Part shown: piece by piece, positions 53,823 to 62,663 of the stretch
How the letters are laid out: every line of letters begins with the position of its first letter
How positions within the stretch are numbered: the first letter of the stretch is position 1
Source of the DNA: CBIHON01 sp966211965
GTDB taxonomy: Bacteria; Pseudomonadota; Gammaproteobacteria; Burkholderiales; Burkholderiaceae_D
Reading direction: 5' to 3'
NCBI GenBank assembly: GCA_966211965.1
Contig: CBIHON010000017.1
Location: 1-64,000 of the forward strand
DNA length: 64,000 nt
Translations under genes and position numbers: made by a program
The notes under the pieces: model-generated
Database searches by the model: none
The model's input: only the letters and a program-made list of their open reading frames with translations
Told to the model about the DNA's origin: nothing

Positions 53823-54359
53823 CTATTTCACCTGTTGCTTTTCGAGCTTGCGGGCCAGTGTGCGGCGATGCATTCCCAGGCGGCGGGCGGTTTCCGAAAT
53901 ATTGAAACCGGTTTCCGCCAGGGTTTGATGGATGCGCTCCCATTCGAGCGTTTTGATGGATGTCGAGCGGTTGGTCAGCTCGACTTCGCTGGTGCCGGCG
54001 ACATGGCCGAAGGCCGCTTCGATATCGTCGGTATTCGATGGTTTGGCCAGATACTGGCAAGCTCCCAGCTTGATGGCTTCGACCGCCGTGTTGATGCTTG
54101 CGAATCCGGTCAGCACCACGATCAGCATCTTCGGAGAATGCTTGTGCAGCGCCTGCACGCAAGCCAGGCCGGAGGTGTTGCCGTCCAGTTTCAGGTCGAC
54201 GACGGCGTGGGTGGGGGTATGCTGCTGCAGCAGGCCGAGCACATCGTCCAGGCTGGAGCCGACCAGCACGGCATAGTTGCGCCGCTCGAACGAGCGCGCG
54301 AGCGTACGTGCGAATGCGGCGTCGTCTTCCACTATCAGAAGCAGGCGGTCAGATGGCAT
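53823..54359 (-). CDS. regA: Redox response regulator RegA/RoxR/ActR
   Basis: A 178-residue response regulator. Receiver domain: acidic pair in LLLIVEDDAAF, phospho-acceptor Asp in HAVVDLKLDG, Thr in VLTGFAS and Lys in YLAKPS. A C-terminal Fis-type helix-turn-helix follows: GFNISETARRLGMHRRTLARKLEKQ. The MHRRTLxRxL end is diagnostic of the RegA/PrrA/ActR/RoxR family, which control respiratory oxidases and carbon and nitrogen pathways in response to quinone redox state. The second of two close ATGs (54359) is nine bases from GAGGAGG. It overlaps regB by 11 bases. The cyo operon next door is a likely target. Confidence 0.93.
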   Translation of the reverse strand: MPSDRLLLIVEDDAAFARTLARSFERRNYAVLVGSSLDDVLGLLQQHTPTHAVVDLKLDGNTSGLACVQALHKHSPKMLIVVLTGFASINTAVEAIKLGACQYLAKPSNTDDIEAAFGHVAGTSEVELTNRSTSIKTLEWERIHQTLAETGFNISETARRLGMHRRTLARKLEKQQVK

Positions 54360-55695
54360 CGTCATTTTCCTCCTCAAGCGCGATTGCGGCGAGCGGCAAG
54401 GCAAGTTCGACGACCGCGCCGCCTTCCGGGCGGTTGCGTGCCGCAGCAGTGCCGCCCAAGGTGCGCACGACGTTGACGACCAGGAACAATCCCAGCCCGC
54501 CGCCCGGCCGCCCCTTGCTGGATTGGTAGGGCTTGCCGAAGTTAGCCAGCATTGCCGACATGAAACCAGGCCCGGCATCGGTCACCACCAGCCGCAGTGT
54601 ATCCGCCTCGCGCATTGCCTCTAGCTTAACCCATTGCGGCGATGCTTCAAGTGCGTTGTCGAGCAGATTGAAAATCGTCTGCTTGAGTGCGGAGTCGAAC
54701 ACCACGGGAAGATCTTGATGGATGTGGTCCTCATAGCGGAATTCGTTGACCGGCCGGCTCCCGGACCATTCCTCGGCAAGTTTTCCCAAAAAAGCGCGGA
54801 TGGTGGTTTTTGCAGAGAATTCGCCGCGCGTCTCGCCTGCCGAGAGCAGGATTCCGGTAACGATGCTCTTGCAACGCTGCAATTGGGTCTGCATCTCTGC
54901 GATTTCTTCCTGCATCACCGAATTGTTTGCGAATTCCGGCATGCGCCGCCAGTCGCCTAGAATCACGGCCATCGTTGCCATCGGGGTGCCGAGTTCATGC
55001 GCGGCGCCCGAGGCCAGCAGCCCCATTCGCACGATATGTTCTTCTTCGGCGGCGCGCTGGCGCAAGTCGGCCAGTTGCGCATCGCCGGCCCGCAGGTTGC
55101 GCGTAATGCTCGTGATGAGGAAGACCAGCAAACCTGCGTTGAGCAGGAAGCAGATCAACATGCCCTGGACATACAGGGTGGGGAAGCTGTCGCGATATTC
55201 GGCCAGCAGTTGCAGCGGTTTTGAAAACAGGGACAATCCTGCGAGGCAGGTGCTGGTAATGGCGACGATCGTCCAGGTTGCCCACACGTCAAGCAGTACG
55301 GCGGAAAGGATTACCTGCAGCAGATAAAGAAACGCAAACGGATTGGTTGTGCCGCCGCTGAAATATAACTGGGCTGTCAGGCTGGCGACATCGACCAGCA
55401 ACGCAAGAAACATTTCGCGGTTGGTGACAATCGGATTCTCGTGCCAGCGCAAATGGCTGCCGATGTTGAACGCAATCAAGCATGCCAGCACGGCGATCAT
55501 CTGCGGCAACGGCAGATGAATGCCGAGGCCGAGGGAAACCACGGCAATCGTCGTGATCTGGCCGGCGACCGCGATCCAGCGCAACCGGATCAGGTACAGC
55601 ATGTTCTTGTGTCCGGCCGTATAGCCGATGTTCAAGGCAAGGGATTGCCCCTTCATGCCGTTCTGCTGATCAATGGTTTCCGTGTCGATCGCCAT
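54349..55695 (-). CDS. regB: Redox-sensing histidine kinase RegB/RoxS/ActS
   Basis: A 448-residue kinase with six predicted membrane segments (about 34-200). The ubiquinone-sensing motif GGTTNPF is at 114-120, followed by the H box GAAHELGTP with phospho-His233, the redox cysteine Cys275 in LQRCKSIV, and the N and G boxes (NLLDNALEAS, DAGPGF, GGGLGLFLV). All three RegB hallmarks are therefore intact, so it should sense both quinone state and cysteine oxidation. It overlaps the end of the SURF1 gene by 26 bases and regA by 11, tying signalling to expression of the oxidase assembly gene. Start MAIDTETIDQQ at 55695. Confidence 0.94.
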   Translation of the reverse strand: MAIDTETIDQQNGMKGQSLALNIGYTAGHKNMLYLIRLRWIAVAGQITTIAVVSLGLGIHLPLPQMIAVLACLIAFNIGSHLRWHENPIVTNREMFLALLVDVASLTAQLYFSGGTTNPFAFLYLLQVILSAVLLDVWATWTIVAITSTCLAGLSLFSKPLQLLAEYRDSFPTLYVQGMLICFLLNAGLLVFLITSITRNLRAGDAQLADLRQRAAEEEHIVRMGLLASGAAHELGTPMATMAVILGDWRRMPEFANNSVMQEEIAEMQTQLQRCKSIVTGILLSAGETRGEFSAKTTIRAFLGKLAEEWSGSRPVNEFRYEDHIHQDLPVVFDSALKQTIFNLLDNALEASPQWVKLEAMREADTLRLVVTDAGPGFMSAMLANFGKPYQSSKGRPGGGLGLFLVVNVVRTLGGTAAARNRPEGGAVVELALPLAAIALEEENDDAI

Positions 55696-56545
55696 GTGCG
55701 CTGTTCCGGTGGCTGCTTTCCGATTTGGCGGCAATGGCAGTACGCGAACGCATACGCTTTTCTTCGCGCGCGGCCCAGAAAGCCGCACCGGCCACCATCA
55801 ATGCGAGAGCATACCAAGTCAATGCATAGGCGAGGTGATTATTGTGAAACGAGATGACGGTCTGCCCTCCGATCGGCCGGCCGGGAACCGGGGGCGTTGA
55901 CGCCGGTTCTTCCGCGGCATCGGCATCCACGAAATACGGCGCAACCTGCGACAGACCGCGTGCCGCTGCGATTGCCTGGACATCGCGCGAGTACCAGCGA
56001 TTGCCGGCGGGATCGTTGTGGTGCAGAAAGGCGCCGCCAGGTTCGGTCATCCGCACCAAGCCGGTCACGGTCGTTGCATGACCGGACCCATCGGGCGGTT
56101 TTCCAAGAGCAGCCGGCAGGTCTGCCACCGGAACGAAGCCGCGATTGATCAGCACCACGCTGCCGTCGTCGTCGCGCAACGGGGTCAACAGCCAGTAGCC
56201 GAAACCCAGCGCGGTGGTGGCCTGAACCGGCGTGGTTCGATCGTAGAGGAAGGTTCCGGAGGCGCGCACATGCCGGTATTCGTCCGTGGCCGCACGAACC
56301 TGCGGCCATTGCGCAGGAGCGGGTGCCGGCACAGGCGCCGCATGGACGCGGTGCTCCACGCGGTCGATCAACTCCAGCTTTTGTTGCAAACGAAAAAGCT
56401 GCCAGGTTCCGAGCGCGGCAAATGCGGCAAATGCCAGCATGGCGCACACGGCCAGCACAATCAGTGTGGCGCGTGAGCGGGGGCGGGTTTCTACATCAGA
56501 CGAAGCCGAAGACGACGGCGCCTGCGGCCGGTCATGGCATGTCAT
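55670..56545 (-). CDS. SURF1 family protein (oxidase biogenesis)
   Basis: A 291-residue inner-membrane protein with a membrane helix near each end (about 27-49 and 239-262) and the SURF1 signatures LGTWQLFRLQQKLELIDRVE, VLINRGFVPV and NNHLAYALTWYALA. SURF1 proteins help heme a or o insertion into oxidases. Its presence right after cyoD, rather than beside an aa3 oxidase, suggests it serves the bo3 oxidase. It overlaps cyoD by 14 bases and regB by 26, so cyoABCD, SURF1, regB and regA are probably one transcript. Confidence 0.93.
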   Translation of the reverse strand: MTCHDRPQAPSSSASSDVETRPRSRATLIVLAVCAMLAFAAFAALGTWQLFRLQQKLELIDRVEHRVHAAPVPAPAPAQWPQVRAATDEYRHVRASGTFLYDRTTPVQATTALGFGYWLLTPLRDDDGSVVLINRGFVPVADLPAALGKPPDGSGHATTVTGLVRMTEPGGAFLHHNDPAGNRWYSRDVQAIAAARGLSQVAPYFVDADAAEEPASTPPVPGRPIGGQTVISFHNNHLAYALTWYALALMVAGAAFWAAREEKRMRSRTAIAAKSESSHRNSAHGDRHGNH

Positions 56546-56951
56546 GTATCTGTTGCGAGGTGCCTGGCATCGGGGCCGGCATCATGTTGTGATTCAGATG
56601 GTACATCACCCAGATCGAGCCGCTCAGTACGATGACGACCAGCACCACAGTGAAAATCAGCGCCAGCATCGACCAGCCTCCCTCAGAACGCGTGTTCATG
56701 TGCAGGAAGTAGACCATGTGCACGACGATCTGTACCGCGGCAAATATCAGGAGGACGAAGGCGGTAACGCTCGGCTTGACGAACACATTGTCCATCACCA
56801 TCCAGAACGGAATCGCAGTCAGGATCACCGACAGGATGAAGCCGATCGCATAGCTTTTCAGGCTGCCGTGATCGGCATGATCATCGTGGGCGTGATGGCC
56901 ATGGTCGCCATGGCTGTCGTGATGCCCGGAGTGGTTGTGATGCTCGCTCAT
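56532..56951 (-). CDS. cyoD: Cytochrome bo3 quinol oxidase subunit IV
   Basis: A 139-residue subunit with a very His/Asp-rich N terminus (residues 1-29, HHNHSGHHDSHGDHGHH) and three membrane helices, matching CyoD (LTAIPFWMVMDNVFVKPSVTAF, IVVHMVYFLHMN). The histidine-rich head is longer than in E. coli and may bind metal. ATG at 56951 overlaps the cyoC stop region (56948) by four bases. Confidence 0.93.
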   Translation of the reverse strand: MSEHHNHSGHHDSHGDHGHHAHDDHADHGSLKSYAIGFILSVILTAIPFWMVMDNVFVKPSVTAFVLLIFAAVQIVVHMVYFLHMNTRSEGGWSMLALIFTVVLVVIVLSGSIWVMYHLNHNMMPAPMPGTSQQIHDMP

Positions 56952-57583
56952 GGCAAGACTCCCATCAAATAAACAAAGGTGAACACGCCGATCCAGATAA
57001 CGTCCAGAAAGTGCCAGAACATCGACAGGCACATCAGGCGGCGGCGGTTTTCCGGAATCAGGCCGTGGCGATTCAACTGAAACAGCAAGGTCACGAGCCA
57101 GATAATGCCAAAACTCACGTGCAGGCCGTGCGTGCCGACCAGGGCAAAAAACGACGTCAGGAAGCCGCTGCGTTGCGGACCTGCGCCTTCATGGATCAGA
57201 TGCGCGAATTCGGTTAATTCCAGGCCGACGAAGGCCAGGCCGAACAGCCCTGTGATGGCCAGCCATACCATTGTCGTGCCGAGTTTGGCGCGCTGCGAGG
57301 CCAGCATTGCGAAGCCATAGGTGATCGATGACAGCAGCAGGAATGCCGTGTTCACTGCAACTGTCGGCAATTCGAACAGTTCGACGCCCGAAGGGCCGCC
57401 TGCATAACTGCGGCCAAGAACTGCATAGGCGATGAACAGGCAGGCGAAGATCAGGCAGTCGCTCATCAGGTAGATCCAGAATCCGAGCAAGGTGCCGTTT
57501 TCCGGATGGTGCTCACGCACGTGGAAGGGCATATGTGCGTCGGCATTCATGGCGCGAGCGGAATCGATAGCAATCTCAGACAT
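56948..57583 (-). CDS. cyoC: Cytochrome bo3 quinol oxidase subunit III
   Basis: A 211-residue heme-copper oxidase subunit III with five predicted membrane helices. GTLLGFWIYLMSDCLIFACLFIAYAVLG is the start of the domain and VGTHGLHVSFGIIWLVTLLFQL holds the conserved His. The ATG at 57583 is nine bases from GGAGG and better spaced than the ATG at 57589. It overlaps the cyoB stop by eight bases. Confidence 0.95.
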   Translation of the reverse strand: MSEIAIDSARAMNADAHMPFHVREHHPENGTLLGFWIYLMSDCLIFACLFIAYAVLGRSYAGGPSGVELFELPTVAVNTAFLLLSSITYGFAMLASQRAKLGTTMVWLAITGLFGLAFVGLELTEFAHLIHEGAGPQRSGFLTSFFALVGTHGLHVSFGIIWLVTLLFQLNRHGLIPENRRRLMCLSMFWHFLDVIWIGVFTFVYLMGVLP

Positions 57584-59585
57584 GGGCATGGCCCTCCAGC
57601 ATGCGAGTGCGAGCATTTTCCGTACGAACGACGTCGTTCGCCGGGATGTAATAGTCGCGTTTGTAGTTGAACGTATGGATGATGGCGGCCGCGACGGTTG
57701 CGACGAAAGCCAGGCTTGCCACCAGCCACATTTGCCAGATCAAGGCGAAACCGACTACGCCAGAGAGGGCGGCAATCACGAAGCCTGCCGCGGTATTCTT
57801 CGGCATGTGGATTGCGATGAAGCCTTCCTTCGGACGTGTGTAGTTGCGTTGTTTCATGTCGGTCCAGGTGTCATTGTCATAGACGCGTGGGGTGAAGGCA
57901 AAGTTGTAGTCCGGCGGCGGGGACGACGTCGACCATTCCAGCGTGCGGCCGTTCCATGGGTCGCCGCTCACGTCGCGCAGCGCGTCGCGGCGCCTGTAGC
58001 TGACGTAGAACTGCACGAGCATGGAACCGATGCCGCAGGCAATCAGCACCGCGCCGAGCGCGGCGATCTGGAACCAGATCTGCAGCGACGGGTCGTCGAA
58101 GTGGCTCATGCGGCGCGTCACACCCATCAGGCCAAGCACATACAACGGCATGAAGGCGAAGTAGAAACCGACGACCCAGAACCAGAACGAGCACTTGCCC
58201 CAGAATACGTCGAGCTTGTAGCCGAAGGCCTTCGGGAACCAGTAATTGATCGCTGCGAAGACGCCGAACACCACGCCGCCGATGATCACGTTATGGAAAT
58301 GCGCGATCAGGAACAGGCTGTTGTGCAGCACGAAGTCGGCCGGCGGGACCGCCAGCAGCACGCCCGTCATGCCGCCGATGACGAAGGTCACCATGAAGGC
58401 GACGGTCCACAGCATCGGCAGTTCGTAGCGGATGCGGCCGCGATACATCGTGAACAGCCAATTGAAGATCTTCGCGCCGGTCGGGATCGAGATGATCATC
58501 GTCGTGATGCCGAAGAACGAGTTGACGCTGGCGCCGGAACCCATCGTGAAGAAGTGGTGCAGCCAGACCAGGTACGAAAGAATCGTGATGACCACGGTCG
58601 CATACACCATCGAGGTGTAGCCGAACAGGCGCTTGCCGGAGAACGTGGACACGATTTCAGAGAATACGCCGAATACCGGCAGTACCAGGATATAGACTTC
58701 GGGATGGCCCCAGATCCAGATCAGGTTCACGTACAGCATCGCGTTGCCGCCCATGTCGCTCGTGAAGAAGTGCGTACCGAGCATGCGGTCCATCGATAGC
58801 ATCGCCAGCACGGCGGTCAGCACTGGGAAGCTGACCACGATCAACACGTTGGTGCACAGCGAGGTCCAGGTGAACACCGGCATCTTCATCATGGTCATGC
58901 CGGGCGCGCGCATCTTGACGATGGTCGCGATCAGGTTGACGCCGGATAGCAGCGTGCCGACCCCGGCAATCTGCAGTGACCAGATGTAGTAGTCCACCCC
59001 GACATCCGGACTGCCCATAATGCCCGACAGCGGGGGATAGGCCAGCCAGCCGGTGCGCGCGTATTCGCCGACGAACAGCGAAACCATCGTGAGTCCCGCG
59101 CCGAACGTCGTCATCCAGAAGCTGAAGTTGTTCAGGAAGGGGAAGGCGACGTCGCGTGCGCCGATCTGTAACGGCACGACGTAGTTCATGAGGCCCGTCA
59201 CGAACGGCATCGCGACGAAGAAAATCATGATCACGCCATGCGCCGTGAAGATCTGGTCGTAATGGTGCGGCGGCAGGAAGCCAGCCTGATCGCCGAATGC
59301 AAGCGCCTGTTGGGTGCGCATCATCAACGCGTCGGCAAAGCCGCGCAACAGCATTACCAGTCCCAGCACCATGTACATGATGCCGATTTTCTTGTGGTCG
59401 ATGCTGGTGATCCAGTCGCGCCACAGCGGTCCCCACAGGCGAAAGCGCGTCAATCCGGCGAGGAGGGCGGCGCCGCCTATGGCAACCATGATAAAGGTGC
59501 CGATCAGGATGGGCTCGTGATAGGGAATCGCGTCCCAGCTCAGACGGCCGAAGATCAGCTTCGTCAGTTCGGTTTGGTCTTGCAT
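57576..59585 (-). CDS. cyoB: Cytochrome bo3 quinol oxidase subunit I
   Basis: Catalytic proton-pumping subunit carrying low-spin heme b and the heme o3-CuB centre. The 669-residue protein has about 15 membrane helices. Heme-copper ligands are visible: His in the FTAHGVIMIFFVAMPF segment, the cross-linked His-Tyr region WGHPEVYILVLPVFG, and the HHFFTMG pair. The K- and D-channel-type residues are embedded in VTGLMNYVVPLQIGARDVAFP and similar segments. E. coli CyoB is 663 residues. It follows cyoA by two bases. Confidence 0.97.
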   Translation of the reverse strand: MQDQTELTKLIFGRLSWDAIPYHEPILIGTFIMVAIGGAALLAGLTRFRLWGPLWRDWITSIDHKKIGIMYMVLGLVMLLRGFADALMMRTQQALAFGDQAGFLPPHHYDQIFTAHGVIMIFFVAMPFVTGLMNYVVPLQIGARDVAFPFLNNFSFWMTTFGAGLTMVSLFVGEYARTGWLAYPPLSGIMGSPDVGVDYYIWSLQIAGVGTLLSGVNLIATIVKMRAPGMTMMKMPVFTWTSLCTNVLIVVSFPVLTAVLAMLSMDRMLGTHFFTSDMGGNAMLYVNLIWIWGHPEVYILVLPVFGVFSEIVSTFSGKRLFGYTSMVYATVVITILSYLVWLHHFFTMGSGASVNSFFGITTMIISIPTGAKIFNWLFTMYRGRIRYELPMLWTVAFMVTFVIGGMTGVLLAVPPADFVLHNSLFLIAHFHNVIIGGVVFGVFAAINYWFPKAFGYKLDVFWGKCSFWFWVVGFYFAFMPLYVLGLMGVTRRMSHFDDPSLQIWFQIAALGAVLIACGIGSMLVQFYVSYRRRDALRDVSGDPWNGRTLEWSTSSPPPDYNFAFTPRVYDNDTWTDMKQRNYTRPKEGFIAIHMPKNTAAGFVIAALSGVVGFALIWQMWLVASLAFVATVAAAIIHTFNYKRDYYIPANDVVRTENARTRMLEGHAHV

Positions 59586-59587
59586 GG

Positions 59588-60595
59588 TCAGTTATTGCGG
59601 AAAGTGGAGGTGGATTTGTTTGCCGGGATGTCGGAGGCAGCGGTCGTGCACATGCGCTCCGTCATCTCCTTGCTCAGGATGGCGTTGCGGGTGCGGTTGG
59701 CATCGGCAGACATGGTCTGGCTCATGCATGTGGTGCCTGGGGCAACGCAGCGATTGACGATGGCATCGTAGAGATTCTCGGCGACCTTCGCATAGCGATG
59801 CACGGGCTCGCGCTCGGTGGGTTTTTCCAGAGCAAGGTAATCGGCGCGGTTCAACGTGCCGCCGCCGGCTTTCATCTTTTGCACCCAGCCGTCGAATTCC
59901 GTGGCGGTCACGCCGTAGTACTTGAATCGCATATTGGAAAAGCCGGCGCCGCTATAGTTTGCGGAAAAGCCTTCGTACTGTCCGGGTTTGTTGAGAACGG
60001 CGTTGAGCGTGGTATCCATGCCCGGCATGGCGTAGATCTGGCCTGCCAATGCGGGAACATAAAAGGAATTCATCGCCGTCGAGGCCGTGATCTTGAAGCG
60101 GATTGGCACGTCTACCGGCGTGACCAGTTCGTTGACCGTCGCGATTCCCTGTTCGGGATAGATGAACAGCCATTTCCAGTCCAATGCCACGACCTGTACC
60201 AGCAAGGGCTTCGTCGCCGGCGGAACGGGACGGGTGGCGTCGATACGCTGCAGAGGGCGGTATGGATCGAGCAAATGGGTGTTGATCCAGGTCAGCAGGC
60301 CCAGGGCGATGATGATCAAGAGCGGCGCGCCCCAGATCACCAGTTCAAGCTGGGTCGAGTGATCCCAATCGGGGGCATACGTGGCCTTGGTGTTGCCTTT
60401 CCGGTAACGCCAGGCGAACAGCAAGGTGAGCGCAATAACCGGAACGATGATGAGCAGCATCAGCAAGGTCGACACGAAGACCAGATGTGCCTGTTGTGTG
60501 GCGACGTCACCGGAGGGGTTCATCACCACGGTATTGCAGCCTGCCAGAAAAACAAGAAATAGCGGGAGAAGTCTGCGGTGGATTAGCAAAAGCAT
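59588..60595 (-). CDS. cyoA: Cytochrome bo3 quinol oxidase subunit II
   Basis: A 335-residue lipoprotein (lipobox LAGC, Cys20) with two membrane helices and a periplasmic cupredoxin domain (ALDWKWLFIYPEQGIATVNELVTPVDVPIRFKITASTAMNSFYVPALAGQIYAMPGM). It lacks the CuA ligands, as expected for a quinol oxidase. It is first in the cyoABCD-SURF1-regBA run. The 244-base gap upstream, shared with the divergent transporter, holds TTGACA at 60626-60631 (minus strand) but no -10 with standard spacing. Confidence 0.95.
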   Translation of the reverse strand: MLLLIHRRLLPLFLVFLAGCNTVVMNPSGDVATQQAHLVFVSTLLMLLIIVPVIALTLLFAWRYRKGNTKATYAPDWDHSTQLELVIWGAPLLIIIALGLLTWINTHLLDPYRPLQRIDATRPVPPATKPLLVQVVALDWKWLFIYPEQGIATVNELVTPVDVPIRFKITASTAMNSFYVPALAGQIYAMPGMDTTLNAVLNKPGQYEGFSANYSGAGFSNMRFKYYGVTATEFDGWVQKMKAGGGTLNRADYLALEKPTEREPVHRYAKVAENLYDAIVNRCVAPGTTCMSQTMSADANRTRNAILSKEMTERMCTTAASDIPANKSTSTFRNN

Positions 60596-60839
60596 GAGTG
60601 AAAGTCAATAGCTTATATCAAGGATTGTCAACTTTACCCACTTTGCATGCTTTTTGCGATTGGACATATTGTCCTACCTGTGTGCAGAATACGGGAACAG
60701 GACGTACTTTACGCAAAATCGCTCCAGCAACCTTGCGCCCTCTTGTCGTACGTTCGCACACCTTGCCCGGAGCGGTTTTGCGTGTCAGTCTTGTGGAAAA
60801 GACTTGCAGGACCTTGTCAACAACAAGAGGAGACGCAAC

Positions 60840-62186
60840 ATGTCGAACGCGCATATCGACGCAACACATCTTTCCGCAGGATTTTCCTCGGGCCGGAATG
60901 GAGACACCCGGCACGCAGATGCGGATCACTCACGGATTGCGCCCGGCGAAATTGCCATTGGCGTGATCATCGGGCGCGCCTCGGAATACTTCGACTTCTT
61001 CGTGTATGCGATCGCGTCGGTGCTGGTATTCCCGTCCGTCTTCTTTCCGTTTGAGCAAAAGCTGGAAGGCACCTTGTACGCCTTCCTGATTTTTTCTTTT
61101 GCTTTTATTGCCAGACCATTCGGCACCGTCCTGTTCATGGCCATCCAGCGATATTTCGGCCGGGAAACCAAATTGATGGCGGCAATGTTTTTGCTCGGGA
61201 TATCGACCGCAGGCATCGCATTCCTGCCGACCTACGGCCGCCTTGGCTTCGGCGCGATCGTGCTGCTTTCGCTGCTGCGTATCGGCCAAGGCATCGCGCT
61301 AGGCGGTTCCTGGGATGGCTTGCCGTCGCTGTTGGCGTTGAATGCGCCGCAGAACAAGCGCGGATGGTATGCCATGCTCGGGCAGCTGGGGGCGCCGACC
61401 GGATTTATCGTGGCGGCCGGATTGTTTTCGTATCTGCTGTCCAATCTGTCTTCGGCCGATTTCCTGGATTGGGGCTGGCGTTACCCCTTCTATGTCGCGT
61501 TCGCGATCAATGTCGTGGCGCTGTTCGCGCGTTTGCGCCTCGTATCGACCAATGAGTACGCGCGCTTGCTGGAAGAGCGCGAGCTGCAGCCGACCGAGAT
61601 CACGGTGATGGTCCGCTCGCAAGGGCGCAACGTGCTGATCGGTGCGTTGGCGGCGCTGGCAAGCTATGCCCTGTTTCATGTTGTCACCGTGTTCCCGCTG
61701 TCATGGATTACCTTGTATTCGCAACGGTCGATCAGCGACTTCCTGGATATACAGATCATCGGCGCGGCGATTGCGGCGGGCGGTATCGTGGCTTCGGGAT
61801 TGATCGCCGACAGGCTGGGCCGGCGCACCACGCTGGGTACCCTGGCGGCCCTCATTGCGGTATTCAGCGGTTTCGTGCCGCTGTTGATGGACGGCGGCGA
61901 TCTGGGACAGACGATTTTCATCCTGCTGGGCTTCGCTCTGCTCGGGCTGTCCTACGGACAAGCAGCCGGCGCAGTCACCGCGAATTTCCAGGCCCGGTTC
62001 CGCTACACCGGCGCTGCGCTGACATCCGATCTCGCCTGGCTGGTCGGCGCCGGCTTCGCTCCTCTGGTTGCGCTTGGCTTGGCTGCGAATTTCGGTTTGG
62101 CTTATGTGAGTCTTTACCTCTTGTCGGGCGCCGCCGGTTCGCTTGCTGCGCTCAGTCTCAATCGAGCGCTGGAAATCAGGGACTGA
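60840..62186 (+). CDS. MFS transporter, metabolite:proton symporter type
   Basis: A 448-residue permease with twelve predicted helices. The MHS-family signature is seen in ASEYFDFFVYAIASVLVFPSVFFP (helix 1) and RYFGRETKLMAAMFLLG (loop 2-3), then RIGQGIALGGSWDG (helix 4) and ADRLGRRTTLG (loop 8-9). The substrate is probably an organic acid or amino acid derivative, not identifiable from sequence. The ATG at 60840 has AGAGGAG upstream (60826-60833); codons before it in frame look non-coding. Divergent from cyoABCD, so it may share redox control. Confidence 0.85.
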   Translation: MSNAHIDATHLSAGFSSGRNGDTRHADADHSRIAPGEIAIGVIIGRASEYFDFFVYAIASVLVFPSVFFPFEQKLEGTLYAFLIFSFAFIARPFGTVLFMAIQRYFGRETKLMAAMFLLGISTAGIAFLPTYGRLGFGAIVLLSLLRIGQGIALGGSWDGLPSLLALNAPQNKRGWYAMLGQLGAPTGFIVAAGLFSYLLSNLSSADFLDWGWRYPFYVAFAINVVALFARLRLVSTNEYARLLEERELQPTEITVMVRSQGRNVLIGALAALASYALFHVVTVFPLSWITLYSQRSISDFLDIQIIGAAIAAGGIVASGLIADRLGRRTTLGTLAALIAVFSGFVPLLMDGGDLGQTIFILLGFALLGLSYGQAAGAVTANFQARFRYTGAALTSDLAWLVGAGFAPLVALGLAANFGLAYVSLYLLSGAAGSLAALSLNRALEIRD

Positions 62187-62373
62187 TAGGCTGTGAACGC
62201 CAGGCTCAGGGACTCACACGGGGCCGCTTGGCGTGATGTGGAAAATAAATGCGCGGGAGCCGCCGGGGATGGTGTGGCGGTATGCACATCTGATCCGGAG
62301 TAGCTTGCAATACATGCTCGCGCCTTGGGTGCTCCGGCTTACGCCATAAATACAGTGCAAGACAGAAATAGAA
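62187..62373. other. Short gap without a gene
   Basis: The 187 bases between the MFS gene and the tRNA terminator. No promoter, gene or strong hairpin was found; the sequence is moderately GC-rich (GGAGCCGCCGGGGATGGTGT). Confidence 0.4.
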
Positions 62374-62397
62374 AGGGGCTACATTGCTGTAGCCCCT
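62374..62397 (-). terminator. tRNA-Met terminator
   Basis: A 10-bp perfect stem AGGGGCTACA / TGTAGCCCCT (62374-62383 and 62388-62397) with a four-base loop. On the minus strand it is followed by TTTCTATTTCTG, a moderate U-run. It starts eight bases past the tRNA 3' end. Confidence 0.75.
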
Positions 62398-62405
62398 CGA
62401 TATTT

Positions 62406-62482
62406 TGGTGGTGATAGGTGGACTTGAACCACCGACCCCAGCATTATGAGTGCTGTGCTCTAACCAGCTGAGCTATATCACC
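62406..62482 (-). tRNA. tRNA-Met (anticodon CAU)
   Basis: A 77-base cloverleaf with encoded CCA. Acceptor GGTGATA/TATCACC, D arm GCTC/GAGC with AGCTGGTTA, anticodon stem CAGCA/TGCTG with loop CTCATAA (CAU), variable loop GGGTC, and T arm GGTGG/CCACC with loop TTCAAGT all pair. The lack of initiator features (an unpaired first base and three GC pairs in the anticodon stem) indicates the elongator. A lysidine-type tRNA-Ile2, which also has CAU, cannot be fully excluded from sequence. Confidence 0.93.
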
Positions 62483-62663
62483 AAATAGCCCAAAATTATG
62501 GCGTTTTTGCCGGTGCCTGTCAAGAAGGAAGTGATTCAATTCCCTGTTTTTCTGCAGCCGAGGCATCCCAAAAACTGACCAGAGATCCAAAACTTGTCAT
62601 TTTGTGCCGAAATTCGATCCTACTCCAGTTAGCTTGCGAAAAGCCATCCAAGCAAGCACAGTT
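62483..62663. other. Gap between tRNA-Met and miaA
   Basis: 181 bases with no gene seen. The tRNA promoter should lie here on the minus strand, but no consensus pair was identified. The miaA stop region adjoins at 62664. Confidence 0.4.

Noticed and set aside
57492..58799. A 435-codon plus-strand frame opposite cyoB and cyoC
   Set aside because: Arg/His/Glu-rich shadow of cyoB and cyoC with no recognisable domain.
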